A program made the position numbers and the translations under genes. DNA of 64,000 nt, taken from assembly GCF_001698125.1 (NCBI RefSeq), contig NZ_CP013854.1, forward strand, positions 4,712,001 to 4,776,000. The letters run 5' to 3'. Positions 43,051 through 50,990 of this stretch are shown one piece after another. The notes below the pieces were generated by a model, which ran no database searches, had not been told where the DNA came from, and saw only the letters and a list, made by a program, of their open reading frames with translations. This stretch comes from Pseudonocardia sp. HH130630-07. GTDB taxonomy: Bacteria; Actinomycetota; Actinomycetes; Mycobacteriales; Pseudonocardiaceae. Numbering within the stretch: the first letter of the stretch is position 1; every line of letters begins with the position of its first letter.

Positions 43051-43379
43051 GATGGGAAGGCTCCGTGCGTCACGAGGAGAAACGGGGGCGTGAACGCGAG
43101 CCAGGTCTCGAAGTACTGAGGGTGCGCCCGGGATCCGGCGCGGCGCGTCGGCGGTCCTGGATCAGCCGACGCGCTGTGCTACTACCGCACCGAGTGCGAG
43201 CAGCGGTGCGGCCGGAGCGAGGGTGTGCTCGACGGAACGCATGGCCATCACGGTAGCAACCGGATGCGGCCTGCGCCACACCACATCCGGGGACCGGTCC
43301 CGGTGGCGCCGTCGGCGCCGGCGGTCGGTGAGGCACTAGCCTGGGCCGCGACCCGCCGCCGTCCGAGGGGAGACCCGAC
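43051..43379. other. 329-bp divergent intergenic region
   Basis: It separates the leftward small gene at 43050 from the rightward Lrp/AsnC-domain gene at 43380. It holds a possible 28-codon leftward frame (43162-43248, MAMRSVEHTLAPAAPLLALG) without a clear ribosome site, and a 7-bp hairpin CCGGATG/CATCCGG at 43260-43290. Promoters must lie here but no consensus is convincing. Confidence 0.35.
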
Positions 43380-43658
43380 GTGATCACCGCGATCGTCCTG
43401 GTGCACACCGCAGCCGACCGGATCCCCGAGACCGCGCAGGCGATCGCGGAACTGGACGGGGTGGCGGAGGTGTACTCCTGCGCCGGGGACGTCGATCTCG
43501 TCGCCATCGTCAAGGTGCGCGAGCACGAGCAGCTCGCCGACATCATCGCCGGGAAGCTGAGCAAGGTCGACGGCGTCGTGGGCACCGACACCCACATCGC
43601 GTTCCGCTCGTACTCCAAGGCCGACACCGACGCGGCCTACTCCATCGGCCTGGACTGA
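43380..43658 (+). CDS. stand-alone Lrp/AsnC ligand-binding (RAM) domain protein
   Basis: A 92-aa protein consisting only of the effector domain of Lrp/AsnC regulators (AIVLVHTAADRIPETAQAIA, VYSCAGDVDLVAIVKV), without a helix-turn-helix. Such stand-alone domains occur widely in actinobacteria and bind amino acids as multimers. GTG 43380 follows AGGGGAGAC. It converges on trpD, which could hint at amino-acid sensing, but this is not shown by the sequence. Confidence 0.83.
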   Translation: MITAIVLVHTAADRIPETAQAIAELDGVAEVYSCAGDVDLVAIVKVREHEQLADIIAGKLSKVDGVVGTDTHIAFRSYSKADTDAAYSIGLD

Positions 43659-43676
43659 CCCCGCGGGCCCCGGCCA

Positions 43677-43735
43677 GGGTGCACTCATGGAGCTTCGGCC
43701 CGGTATGGCGAGGCTGAAGCTCCATGAGTACACCC
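43677..43735. repeat. long palindromic element between convergent genes
   Basis: Arms 43677-43696 (GGGTGCACTCATGGAGCTTC) and 43716-43735 are complementary at 19 of 20 positions around a 19-nt loop. It is placed between the stop of the AsnC-like gene and the stop of trpD, so it can end transcription from both sides. Its form is that of dispersed REP-like palindromes. Confidence 0.75.
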
Positions 43736-43759
43736 CGGCGGGGCACGGTGCGGCAGGGA

Positions 43760-44809
43760 TCAGGCGGTGTGTGCCAGCTCGGTGGACAGGGCGGCCCAGC
43801 GGGTGAGCAGGTCCGCCGCGGCGCCGGAGTCGATCGCCCGGGCCGCCGTCTCCATCGCCCCGGCCACGGCTCCGGACAGGTCGGCGCCGACGCCCTCGTA
43901 GGCGGCGAGCGCGCCGGCCGCGTTGAGCAGCACCGTCTCCCGCACCGGGCCGGGCTTGCCGGCCACGAGGTCACGCACCACGGCCGCGTTGACCGCGGGC
44001 GAACCGCCGCGCAGCTGCTCGGCGGTGACCGGCCGCACCCCGATGGCCACCGGGTCCAGCGTCTCCCGCCGGACCGACCCGTCGGGGGAGGTGATCCAGA
44101 CCGAGCTCGTCGTCGTGGTGGTCAGCTCGTCCAGGCCGTCGTCGCCGCACACCACGAGCACGGTCTTGCCGCGCCGGGCGAAGACCTCGGCCATCGTCGC
44201 GGCGTGCCGCGGGTCGGCGCAGCCGATCAGCCCGGACTGCGGCTGGGCCGGGTTGGACAGCGGCCCCAGCAGGTTCATCGCGGTGGGGACGCCGAGCTCG
44301 CGGCGCACCCCACCTGCGTAGCGCATCGCGGGGTGGAACGCCTGCGCGAAGCAGAACCCGATGCCGAGCTCGGCGACGCACCGCTCCACCGCGGCCGGGC
44401 CCAGCTCGATCGCGACGCCGAGCTCCTCGAGCACGTCCGCGGTGCCGGACGCCGACGACGCGGCCCGCCCGCCGTGCTTGACCACCGGGGCCCCGGCGGC
44501 CGCCGCGACGATCGCCGCCATCGTCGAGATGTTGACGGTCTGCGCCTGGTCGCCACCGGTGCCGACGACGTCGAGCGCGCGCCCGGGCACCTCCACCCGC
44601 AACGCGTGCGACAGCATCGCGTCCGCCATCCCGGAGACCTCGGCCGGCGTCTCGCCCTTCGCACGCAGGGCGACCAGGAACCCGGCCAGCTGCGCGGGCG
44701 TCGCCTCCCCGGCGAAGACCCGGTCCATCGCCCAGGCCGACTCCTCGGTGCTCACGTCGTCGCCACGCATCAGACGGCCGATCAGCCACGGCCAGGTCGG
44801 TGCGGTCAC
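43760..44809 (-). CDS. trpD: anthranilate phosphoribosyltransferase TrpD
   Basis: A 349-aa enzyme of tryptophan synthesis joining anthranilate with PRPP. The signature DVVGTGGDQAQTVNIST, KHGGRAASSASGTADVLEELG and the NLLGPLSNPAQP block are intact; length is normal. GTG 44809 gives MTAPTWPWLIGRL. As in mycobacteria, trpD here is separated from other trp genes and lies beside the ctaE-qcrCAB cluster on the opposite strand. Confidence 0.93.
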   Translation of the reverse strand: MTAPTWPWLIGRLMRGDDVSTEESAWAMDRVFAGEATPAQLAGFLVALRAKGETPAEVSGMADAMLSHALRVEVPGRALDVVGTGGDQAQTVNISTMAAIVAAAAGAPVVKHGGRAASSASGTADVLEELGVAIELGPAAVERCVAELGIGFCFAQAFHPAMRYAGGVRRELGVPTAMNLLGPLSNPAQPQSGLIGCADPRHAATMAEVFARRGKTVLVVCGDDGLDELTTTTTSSVWITSPDGSVRRETLDPVAIGVRPVTAEQLRGGSPAVNAAVVRDLVAGKPGPVRETVLLNAAGALAAYEGVGADLSGAVAGAMETAARAIDSGAAADLLTRWAALSTELAHTA

Positions 44810-44870
44810 GGGCGTGCTGCCCTCCGTGCTCGGTGCGGTCTCGATACAGGTCCCGGTACGGCCCGGGACG

Positions 44871-45338
44871 TCACTCGGTGCTGGTCAGGGACCCGGCCCG
44901 GTGGTCGCGCAGCACCTGCGCGACCACCTCGGCGGACTCGATCGGGTCCAGCGGGTGGACGAGCACCGCGTCGGCCTGCGACCAGGTCGCGAGCCAGCGG
45001 TCGTCGCGGCGGCGGACCGTCAGGACGATCGGCGGGCAGTCCTCGATCTCGTGCCGGAGCTGCTTCGCCACCCCCATGCCGCCGGTCGGCTGGGCCTCCC
45101 CGTCGAGGACGAGCAGGTCGGCCTCCCCGGCGTCGCAGGCCGCGAGGACCTCGGCGATACCGGCGGCCTCCACGTACCGCACCCGGCCCACGTCCGGCGC
45201 CGGACGCCGCCCGACCGCCTGGATGATGCTCTCGCGGACCTCGGGACGGTGGCTGTAGACGAGGACGGTGCTGGTGCCCGTCGCCCCTGCCGTGCCACCG
45301 GCCGCGCCGCCGATCTCTGCCGCTGCTCCGCTCGCCAC
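44871..45338 (-). CDS. degenerate response-regulator receiver protein
   Basis: A 155-aa protein with a receiver-like alpha/beta fold. VLVYSHRPEVRESI forms strand 1, DLLVLDGEAQPTGGMG holds the central Asp, and VLVHPLDPIESAEVV is strand 5. The N-terminal acidic pair is replaced by Ser-His, and the usual C-terminal Lys-Pro by His-Pro, so normal phosphotransfer is doubtful. There is no output domain. GTG 45338 is the best start among several. It lies between trpD and ctaE, a place where a redox- or respiration-linked role is conceivable but unproven. Confidence 0.65.
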   Translation of the reverse strand: MASGAAAEIGGAAGGTAGATGTSTVLVYSHRPEVRESIIQAVGRRPAPDVGRVRYVEAAGIAEVLAACDAGEADLLVLDGEAQPTGGMGVAKQLRHEIEDCPPIVLTVRRRDDRWLATWSQADAVLVHPLDPIESAEVVAQVLRDHRAGSLTSTE

Positions 45339-45493
45339 GTGCGCGATACTAGGGGAACCCGCCGACACCACCGAACCTCTGCCCGGCGAGCGGCCCGTGC
45401 GGGCCGCATACCTCCTGATCATGGGTGCCGTTCGCCGATCGTGATGCGCCAACGGGTATCCCGACAAGCCGTAGAAGTTGGGCTCGGGTCATA

Positions 45494-46102
45494 ATGCCCG
45501 ACGTGACGACAGCGGCACCCACCATCAGCGCGCGGATCCACTCGCTGAACCGCCCGAACCTGGTCAGCATCGGCACCATCGTCTGGCTCTCCAGTGAGCT
45601 GATGTTCTTCGCCGGGTTGTTCGCGATGTACTTCACCGCGCGGGCGCAGAACGACGGCCCATGGCCGCCGCCGCCCACCCATCTGAACGTCCCGTACGCA
45701 CTGGCGATCACGGTCGTCCTGGTCGCGTCGTCGTTCACCTGCCAGTTCGGCGTGTTCGCGGCCGAGCGCGGCGACGTGTTCGGCCTGCGGCGCTGGTACC
45801 TGCTGACGCTGGCGATGGGCACGTTCTTCGTCATCGGGCAGGCCTACGAGTACTACGAGCTGGTCCACTCCGGCACGACCATCCCGTCCAGCGCCTACGG
45901 GACGGTCTTCTACATGGCGACGGGCTTCCACGGCCTGCACGTCATCGGTGGGCTGGTCGCCTTCGTCTACCTGATCATCCGCACGAAGCTCAGCAAGTTC
46001 ACCCCGGCGCAGGCCACCGCGGCGATCGTCGTGTCCTACTACTGGCACTTCGTCGACGTGGTGTGGATCGGGCTGTTCGTCGTCATCTACTTCATCCGGT
46101 AG
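45494..46102 (+). CDS. ctaE: cytochrome c oxidase subunit III CtaE
   Basis: A 202-aa subunit III of the aa3 oxidase with five membrane helices (SIGTIVWLSSELMFFAGLF, YALAITVVLVASSF, YLLTLAMGTFFVIGQAYEYYEL, FHGLHVIGGLVAFVYL, YYWHFVDVVWIGLFVVIYF). The acidic QAYEYYE and FHGLHV motifs are typical. ATG 45494 is used, but GTG 45503 is possible. CATAAT at 45490-45495 looks like a -10 element and would make the GTG leaderless. It heads the bc1-aa3 gene block ctaE-qcrC-qcrA-qcrB. Confidence 0.92.
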   Translation: MPDVTTAAPTISARIHSLNRPNLVSIGTIVWLSSELMFFAGLFAMYFTARAQNDGPWPPPPTHLNVPYALAITVVLVASSFTCQFGVFAAERGDVFGLRRWYLLTLAMGTFFVIGQAYEYYELVHSGTTIPSSAYGTVFYMATGFHGLHVIGGLVAFVYLIIRTKLSKFTPAQATAAIVVSYYWHFVDVVWIGLFVVIYFIR

Positions 46103-46174
46103 CGGGCCGAGCCCGACACCCGTCCCACCAGACTGCCCACCCGCCACGACGTCGAGGTTGGAAGACCCCCAGCG

Positions 46175-47065
46175 ATGACCGAGAACCCCGAGGGCGCTGT
46201 GAACGCGGCCCAGAACCCACCACCGGGCAACCGGCCGGACCGGAAGGCCACCGGCCGGAAGCGTCCGCACGGCAAGATGCGCCGCCGGATCGCGGGCGCA
46301 CTCGCCATCGGCCTGGGCCTGCTGTCCGTCGGTTTCCTCTACGCCGCGCTGGCGCCGCAGCCGCAGCTCGCGCAGGCGCAGCCGAACGCCGAGCTGATCG
46401 CCAAGGGCGAGGAGCTCTACAACAACACCTGCATCACGTGTCACGGCTCCAACCTGCAGGGTGTGCAGGACCGCGGGCCGAGCCTGATCGGTGTCGGTGA
46501 CGCGGCGGTCTACTTCCAGGTCTCCTCGGGGCGCATGCCGATGGCCCGCCAGGAGGCGCAGGCCATGCGCAAGCACCCGCTGCCGATCTTCGACCCGGAG
46601 ACCTCGGAGGGTCGCGCGAACCTGGAGGCGCTCGGCGCCTACATCCAGGCGAACGGCGGCGGCCCGGTCACCCCGGTCGAGCGTGGCGAGGCGCTCCGCG
46701 GCGAGGACCCGGGCCGTGGTGGCGTGCTCTACCGGCTCAACTGCGCGTCCTGCCACAACTTCACCGGTGTGGGCGGCGCGCTGTCCTCCGGGAAGTTCGC
46801 CCCGGCGCTCGAGCCGGCGAGCGAGGAGCAGATCTACACCGCGATGCAGACCGGTCCGCAGAACATGCCGCGCTTCTCCGACCAGCAGCTCACGCCGCAG
46901 GAGAAGCAGGACATCATCGCGTACGTCAAGTCGGTCAATCACGCCAACGACCCGGGCGGCTACGCGCTGCTGGGCCTCGGCCCGACGGCGGAGGGCATCT
47001 TCATCTTCGCCGTGGTCATGTCCGGGCTCGTGGGCTTCGCGATCTGGTTGGGGGCGAAGTCGTGA
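46175..47065 (+). CDS. qcrC: cytochrome bc1 complex diheme cytochrome c subunit QcrC
   Basis: A 296-aa membrane-anchored diheme cytochrome c. The two heme-binding motifs are CITCH and CASCH, each with a distal Met (RMPM, NMPRF). The N-terminal helix (IAGALAIGLGLLSVGFLYAA) and C-terminal helix (GIFIFAVVMSGLVGFAIWLG) fix it outside. In actinobacteria it replaces soluble cytochrome c by bridging bc1 and aa3. The stop overlaps the qcrA start by four bases. Confidence 0.94.
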   Translation: MTENPEGAVNAAQNPPPGNRPDRKATGRKRPHGKMRRRIAGALAIGLGLLSVGFLYAALAPQPQLAQAQPNAELIAKGEELYNNTCITCHGSNLQGVQDRGPSLIGVGDAAVYFQVSSGRMPMARQEAQAMRKHPLPIFDPETSEGRANLEALGAYIQANGGGPVTPVERGEALRGEDPGRGGVLYRLNCASCHNFTGVGGALSSGKFAPALEPASEEQIYTAMQTGPQNMPRFSDQQLTPQEKQDIIAYVKSVNHANDPGGYALLGLGPTAEGIFIFAVVMSGLVGFAIWLGAKS

Positions 47066-48198
47066 GCAGCGACGTCGGCACCGGGCCGGGCAACCGCCCG
47101 ACCCAGGAGGAACTCGACGCGATGTCGCCGGAGCAGCTGGCCCGCCTGGCCGGTGAGCTCGACGAGGTCGAGGTCGTGCACAACACGCCCAACTTCCCGA
47201 TCCCGGGCACCCGGGCGGAGAAGCGGGCCGAGCGCGCGGTCGCGCTGTGGTTCATCATCTCGGCGATCTCCGGACTGGCCTTCGTGGTCGCGTTCATCTG
47301 GTGGCCGTGGGAGTACGTCAACGCCGGTGAGCCCGGTGTGGGCATGTACTCGCTCTACACGCCGGTCATCGGCCTCACCTTCGGGCTCTCGATCCTCGCC
47401 CTGGGCATCGCGGTCATCCAGGCGGTCAAGAAGCTGCTGCCGCACGAGGTCGCGGTCCAGCAGCGGCACGACGGCCGGTCCGACGACCTGGACCGGCGCA
47501 CGGTGATGGCGCAGCTGGCCGACGCCGGCACCCAGACCACCCTCGGCCGCCGGAAGCTGATCCTGCGCTCCGCGGGCCTGTCCGCCGCGGTCATCGGCGT
47601 CGGGACCGGCGTGATCGCGCTGGGTGGCATCGTCCGGAACCCGTGGGCGGAGGGGGAGGAGGCGCCGCTGTGGCACACCGGCTGGCGCCCCGAGAACGGC
47701 GAGACCGTGTACCTGCGCACCGACACCGGTATCCTCGGTGAGATCGCACGAGTGCGGCCCGAGGACATGGAGCCCGGTTCGATGATGACCGTCTTCCCCT
47801 ACCGGGAGAGCGAGCGCGGCAACGACGAGGAGCTGCTGCACGCCCAGCGGGCCTCCGACGGGCCGGTCATGCTCATCCGGTTGCGCCCGGGAACTCCGGT
47901 CACGTCCCGCCCGGGACAGGAGAACTTCAACTATGGTGACTTCTACGCCTGGTCGAAGGTCTGCACCCACCTCGGGTGCCCGACCTCGCTGTACCAGGCG
48001 CAGGACAACCGCATCCTGTGTCCGTGCCACCAGTCGCAGTTCCTGGCGACGCTCGACGCCGAGCCGGTCTTCGGCCCGGCGGCGCGCCCGCTGCCGCAGC
48101 TGCCGATCAGGGTGAACGAGGAGGGCTACTTCGTGGCGGAGAGCGACTTCGTCGAGCCCGTCGGGCCCGCGTTCTGGGAGAGGCCGAAGACGACATGA
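47062..48198 (+). CDS. qcrA: Rieske iron-sulfur subunit QcrA
   Basis: A 378-aa actinobacterial Rieske protein with three membrane helices (WFIISAISGLAFVVAFIWW, LYTPVIGLTFGLSILALGIA, AGLSAAVIGVGTGVIALGG) and a C-terminal 2Fe-2S domain with CTHLGC and CPCHQS. It moves electrons from menaquinol to the cytochrome c subunit. GTG 47062 overlaps qcrC; the stop overlaps the qcrB ATG by four bases. Confidence 0.94.
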   Translation: MSSDVGTGPGNRPTQEELDAMSPEQLARLAGELDEVEVVHNTPNFPIPGTRAEKRAERAVALWFIISAISGLAFVVAFIWWPWEYVNAGEPGVGMYSLYTPVIGLTFGLSILALGIAVIQAVKKLLPHEVAVQQRHDGRSDDLDRRTVMAQLADAGTQTTLGRRKLILRSAGLSAAVIGVGTGVIALGGIVRNPWAEGEEAPLWHTGWRPENGETVYLRTDTGILGEIARVRPEDMEPGSMMTVFPYRESERGNDEELLHAQRASDGPVMLIRLRPGTPVTSRPGQENFNYGDFYAWSKVCTHLGCPTSLYQAQDNRILCPCHQSQFLATLDAEPVFGPAARPLPQLPIRVNEEGYFVAESDFVEPVGPAFWERPKTT

Positions 48199-49910
48199 GT
48201 TCGATCACCACGCCGACGTCCTCCTCGGGAGGGCTGAGCGAGAAGGGCGCCGAGGCGCTCGACCAGCTCGACCAGCGTTTCCACCCGGCGGCCGGGCTGC
48301 GCAAGCAGTTCAACAAGGTCTTCCCGACCCACTGGTCGTTCATGCTGGGCGAGGTCGCGCTCTACAGCTTCATCATCGTCATCCTGTCGGGCATCTACCT
48401 GGCGTTGTTCTTCGACCCCTCCATGGAGGAGGTCGTCTACAACGGCCCGTACGACCCGCTGCGCGGGGTGCACATGTCGCGGGCGTACGAGTCCGCGCTG
48501 GAGATCTCCCTGGAGGTGCGCGGCGGCCTGTTCATGCGCCAGCTGCACCACTGGGCGGCGCTGCTGTTCGTGGCCTCGATGATCATCCACATGTTCCGGG
48601 TGTTCTTCACCGGTGCGTTCCGCAAGCCGCGCGAGGCGAACTGGACGATCGGGATCGTGCTGATTCTGCTCGGCACCTTCGCCGGCTTCACCGGCTACTC
48701 GCTGCCGGACGACCTGCTCTCCGGCGTCGGGCTGCGGATCGCCTCGGGGATCACGCTGACCGTCCCGATCATGGGTACCTGGGTGCACTGGGCGCTGTTC
48801 GGCGGTGAGTTCCCGGGCACGGAGATCATCCCGCGGCTCTACATCATCCACGTGCTCGTGCTGCCGGGGATCATCCTCGCGCTGATCGCGGTGCACCTGG
48901 GCCTGGTCTGGTACCAGAAGCACACCCAGTTCCCCGGCCCGGGCCGGACCGAGAACAACGTCGTCGGCGTGCGGATCATGCCGCAGTTCGCGGCCAAGGG
49001 CGGCGCCTTCTTCGCCGTCGTCGCGGGCGTGCTCGCGCTGATCTCCGGGCTGTTCCAGATGAACCCGATCTGGCACCTGGGCCCGTACGACGCGTCGCAC
49101 ATCTCCGCCGGGTCGCAGCCGGACTTCTACATGCTGTGGTCCGAGGGCATGGGCCGGATCTTCCCGCCGTGGGAGTTCTACCTGTTCGACACGTACACGA
49201 TCCCGGCGGCGTTCATCCCGACGGCGGGCTTCCTGCCGGTGCTGTTCGTGGTGGCGGGGATGTACCCGTCGATCGAACGGCGCTTCACCGGCGACGACGC
49301 ACTGCACAACCTGCTGCAGCGGCCGCGCGACGTGCCGGTCCGGACGGCGCTCGGGGCCATGGCGATCTCGTTCTACCTGTGGCTCGTGATGTGCGGGTTC
49401 AACGACTGGATCTCGTACTTCTTCCACATCTCGCTGAACGCGACGACGTGGGCCGGCCGGCTCGGGCTGATGATCGTCCCGCCGATCGTCTACTGGGTCA
49501 CCTACCGGTGGTGCCTGGGCCTGCAGAAGTCCGACCGCATGGTGCTGGAGCACGGCATCGAGACGGGCATCATCAAGCGGCTGCCGCACGGTGAGTTCAT
49601 CGAGGTGCACCAGCCCCTGGCCGGTGTCGACGCACACGGCCACGCGATCGAGCTCGAGTACCAGGGCTCGTCGGTACCGAAGCGGATGAACCAGCTCGGC
49701 TCGGCCGGTGAGCCGGTCGCCGGGTCGATGATGAAGCCGGACCCCGCCGACGAGTCGCGGGCGCTGGCCCACGCCCGGCACGAGGCCCACGAGCGGGAGC
49801 TGACGGCGCGCGACGAGCGTGCGTCCGCCCGCCGCGAGCTGGAGTCCCGTACCGAGGAGCTGGCCGGGCGCCCGGACGACGGTGGTCGCCCGCAGCAGCC
49901 GAGCGAGTGA
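48195..49910 (+). CDS. qcrB: cytochrome b subunit QcrB
   Basis: A 571-aa membrane subunit of the bc1 complex that oxidises menaquinol. The N-terminal four-helix heme bundle includes RQLHHWAALLFVASMIIHMF and GYSLPDDLLSG. The PPWEFY-type motif of the quinol site (FPPWEFYLFDTY) is present. The C-terminal cytoplasmic tail (about residues 515-571) is charged and helical (RALAHARHEAHERELTARDE). This is the last gene of the operon; an IS element begins 9 bp after its stop. Confidence 0.94.
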   Translation: MSSITTPTSSSGGLSEKGAEALDQLDQRFHPAAGLRKQFNKVFPTHWSFMLGEVALYSFIIVILSGIYLALFFDPSMEEVVYNGPYDPLRGVHMSRAYESALEISLEVRGGLFMRQLHHWAALLFVASMIIHMFRVFFTGAFRKPREANWTIGIVLILLGTFAGFTGYSLPDDLLSGVGLRIASGITLTVPIMGTWVHWALFGGEFPGTEIIPRLYIIHVLVLPGIILALIAVHLGLVWYQKHTQFPGPGRTENNVVGVRIMPQFAAKGGAFFAVVAGVLALISGLFQMNPIWHLGPYDASHISAGSQPDFYMLWSEGMGRIFPPWEFYLFDTYTIPAAFIPTAGFLPVLFVVAGMYPSIERRFTGDDALHNLLQRPRDVPVRTALGAMAISFYLWLVMCGFNDWISYFFHISLNATTWAGRLGLMIVPPIVYWVTYRWCLGLQKSDRMVLEHGIETGIIKRLPHGEFIEVHQPLAGVDAHGHAIELEYQGSSVPKRMNQLGSAGEPVAGSMMKPDPADESRALAHARHEAHERELTARDERASARRELESRTEELAGRPDDGGRPQQPSE

Positions 49911-49918
49911 TCCGCTAG

Positions 49919-50919
49919 GGCGTGTCTCCCATATGGGTGTCCGGACTGCCGGCAGGATGAGCCGGTGAGTTCGTCGAGGTTCGCGCTGCTCTCGGATGCT
50001 CAGTGGCAGTTGATCGGGCCGCTGCTGCCCTCCAACGCCGGGCGGCGTGGGCACCCGTTCGGCGAGGATCGCCGCGTGGTGGAGGGGATCATCTTCCGAT
50101 ACCGAACCGGGATCCCCTGGCGAGATCTGCCGCGGGAGCAGTTCGGGCCCTGGCAAACGGTGTGGAAGCGACACCGCCGCTACGCCGCTGACGGCACCTG
50201 GGACACCGTGCTGGCCGCACTGTTGGCCCAGGCCGACGCCAAGGGCGAGATCGACTGGACGGTGTTGACAGGTGTCGGTGGACGCCACGATCAACCGGGC
50301 GCACCAGCACGCCACGAACACCACCCGCCCCGAGCAGGACACAGGGGGCACGGTCGAACTACACGAAATCCCCTGACGGGTTCATGCCCAGCCCGCTCGG
50401 CGGACCGCGAGAACCCGCAGGTCACGGCATCGGCCGTTCCCGTGGCGGGCTGACGACGAAGATCCATGCCGCGGTCGACCGGCGGGGCCGGCCGCTGGCG
50501 GTGGTGGTGACCGGCGGGCAGCGCAACGACGGCGCCATGCTCGAGCAGGTCCTGGCCGACATCCGCGTCCCCCGCCTCGGCGCGGGACGGTCCCGCACCC
50601 GACCCGACGCCGTGGTGGCCGACCGGGCCTACTCATCCGGGGTCAACCGGCGCGCACTGGCCCGCCGCTCGATCACCACCGTCATCCCGCAGAAACGCGA
50701 CGAGATCGCCGCCCGCAAACGCCGCGGCTCCCTCGGCGGCAGACCACCCGGACTCGACGTTGAGACCTACAAGGGCCGCAACGTCGTGGAACGCCACTTC
50801 GCCCTGACCAAGCAGTGGCGCGGGCTGGCCACCCGCTACGACAAACTCGCCATCACCTATCGCGCCGCCACCGTCCTCAGCGCCTGCATCACCTGGTCAC
50901 GCCTATTGGGAGACATGCC
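49919..50919 (+). mobile_element. IS5-family insertion sequence, 1001 bp, CTAG target duplication
   Basis: CTAG at 49915-49918 and 50920-50923 flanks the element. The ends GGCGTGTCTCCCA and, reversed, GGCATGTCTCCCA match at 12 of 13 positions. It carries transposase sequence in three successive frames. The insertion lies directly behind qcrB, in the same direction, and separates the qcr operon from the hairpin at 50937. The family and target fit IS5/IS427-type elements. Confidence 0.9.
49965..50453 (+). CDS. IS5-family transposase, first reading frame (OrfA-like)
   Basis: From GTG 49965 the frame encodes the N-terminal DNA-binding part of an IS5-type transposase (LLSDAQWQLIGPLLPSN, GIIFRYRTGIPWRDLPREQ, WDTVLAALLAQADAKGEIDW). 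True homology ends at about 50262, where a 10-bp insertion TTGACAGGTG shifts the frame. The continuation with the first catalytic Asp (SVDATINRAHQHA) is in another frame up to the stop at 50374. The remaining codons to 50453 are out-of-frame sequence. Confidence 0.7.
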   Translation: MSSSRFALLSDAQWQLIGPLLPSNAGRRGHPFGEDRRVVEGIIFRYRTGIPWRDLPREQFGPWQTVWKRHRRYAADGTWDTVLAALLAQADAKGEIDWTVLTGVGGRHDQPGAPARHEHHPPRAGHRGHGRTTRNPLTGSCPARSADRENPQVTASAVPVAG

Positions 50920-50923
50920 CTAG
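50384..50923 (+). CDS. IS5-family transposase, second reading frame (OrfB-like)
   Basis: Encodes the C-terminal catalytic part: GIGRSRGGLTTKIHAAVDRRG, the second Asp in VVADRAYSS, and Glu in RNVVERHFALTKQWRGLATRYDK. The stop TAG at 50921-50923 is supplied by the CTAG target duplication, not by the element. Expression as one protein with the first part would need two frame changes, so the element is probably defective as written. Confidence 0.75.
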   Translation: MPSPLGGPREPAGHGIGRSRGGLTTKIHAAVDRRGRPLAVVVTGGQRNDGAMLEQVLADIRVPRLGAGRSRTRPDAVVADRAYSSGVNRRALARRSITTVIPQKRDEIAARKRRGSLGGRPPGLDVETYKGRNVVERHFALTKQWRGLATRYDKLAITYRAATVLSACITWSRLLGDMP

Positions 50924-50936
50924 CTCGGACGGACAT

Positions 50937-50973
50937 CGAGAGGCCCCGGGAACGCCGTTCCCGGGGCCTCTCG
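50937..50973. terminator. strong hairpin terminator originally shared by qcrB and the exonuclease gene
   Basis: An 18-bp perfect inverted repeat (CGAGAGGCCCCGGGAACG and its complement) with a 1-base centre; in RNA a stem of about 16 pairs. It precedes the stop of the leftward gene at 50991. It now follows the IS, 1 kb away from qcrB. Confidence 0.8.
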
Positions 50974-50990
50974 CCGTCCGGCTCCGGTAG

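Noticed and set aside
43162..43248. 28-codon leftward frame MAMRSVEHTLAPAAPLLALG...
   Set aside because: Plausible hydrophobic small protein, but no ribosome site, no known family and very short; not listed as a gene.
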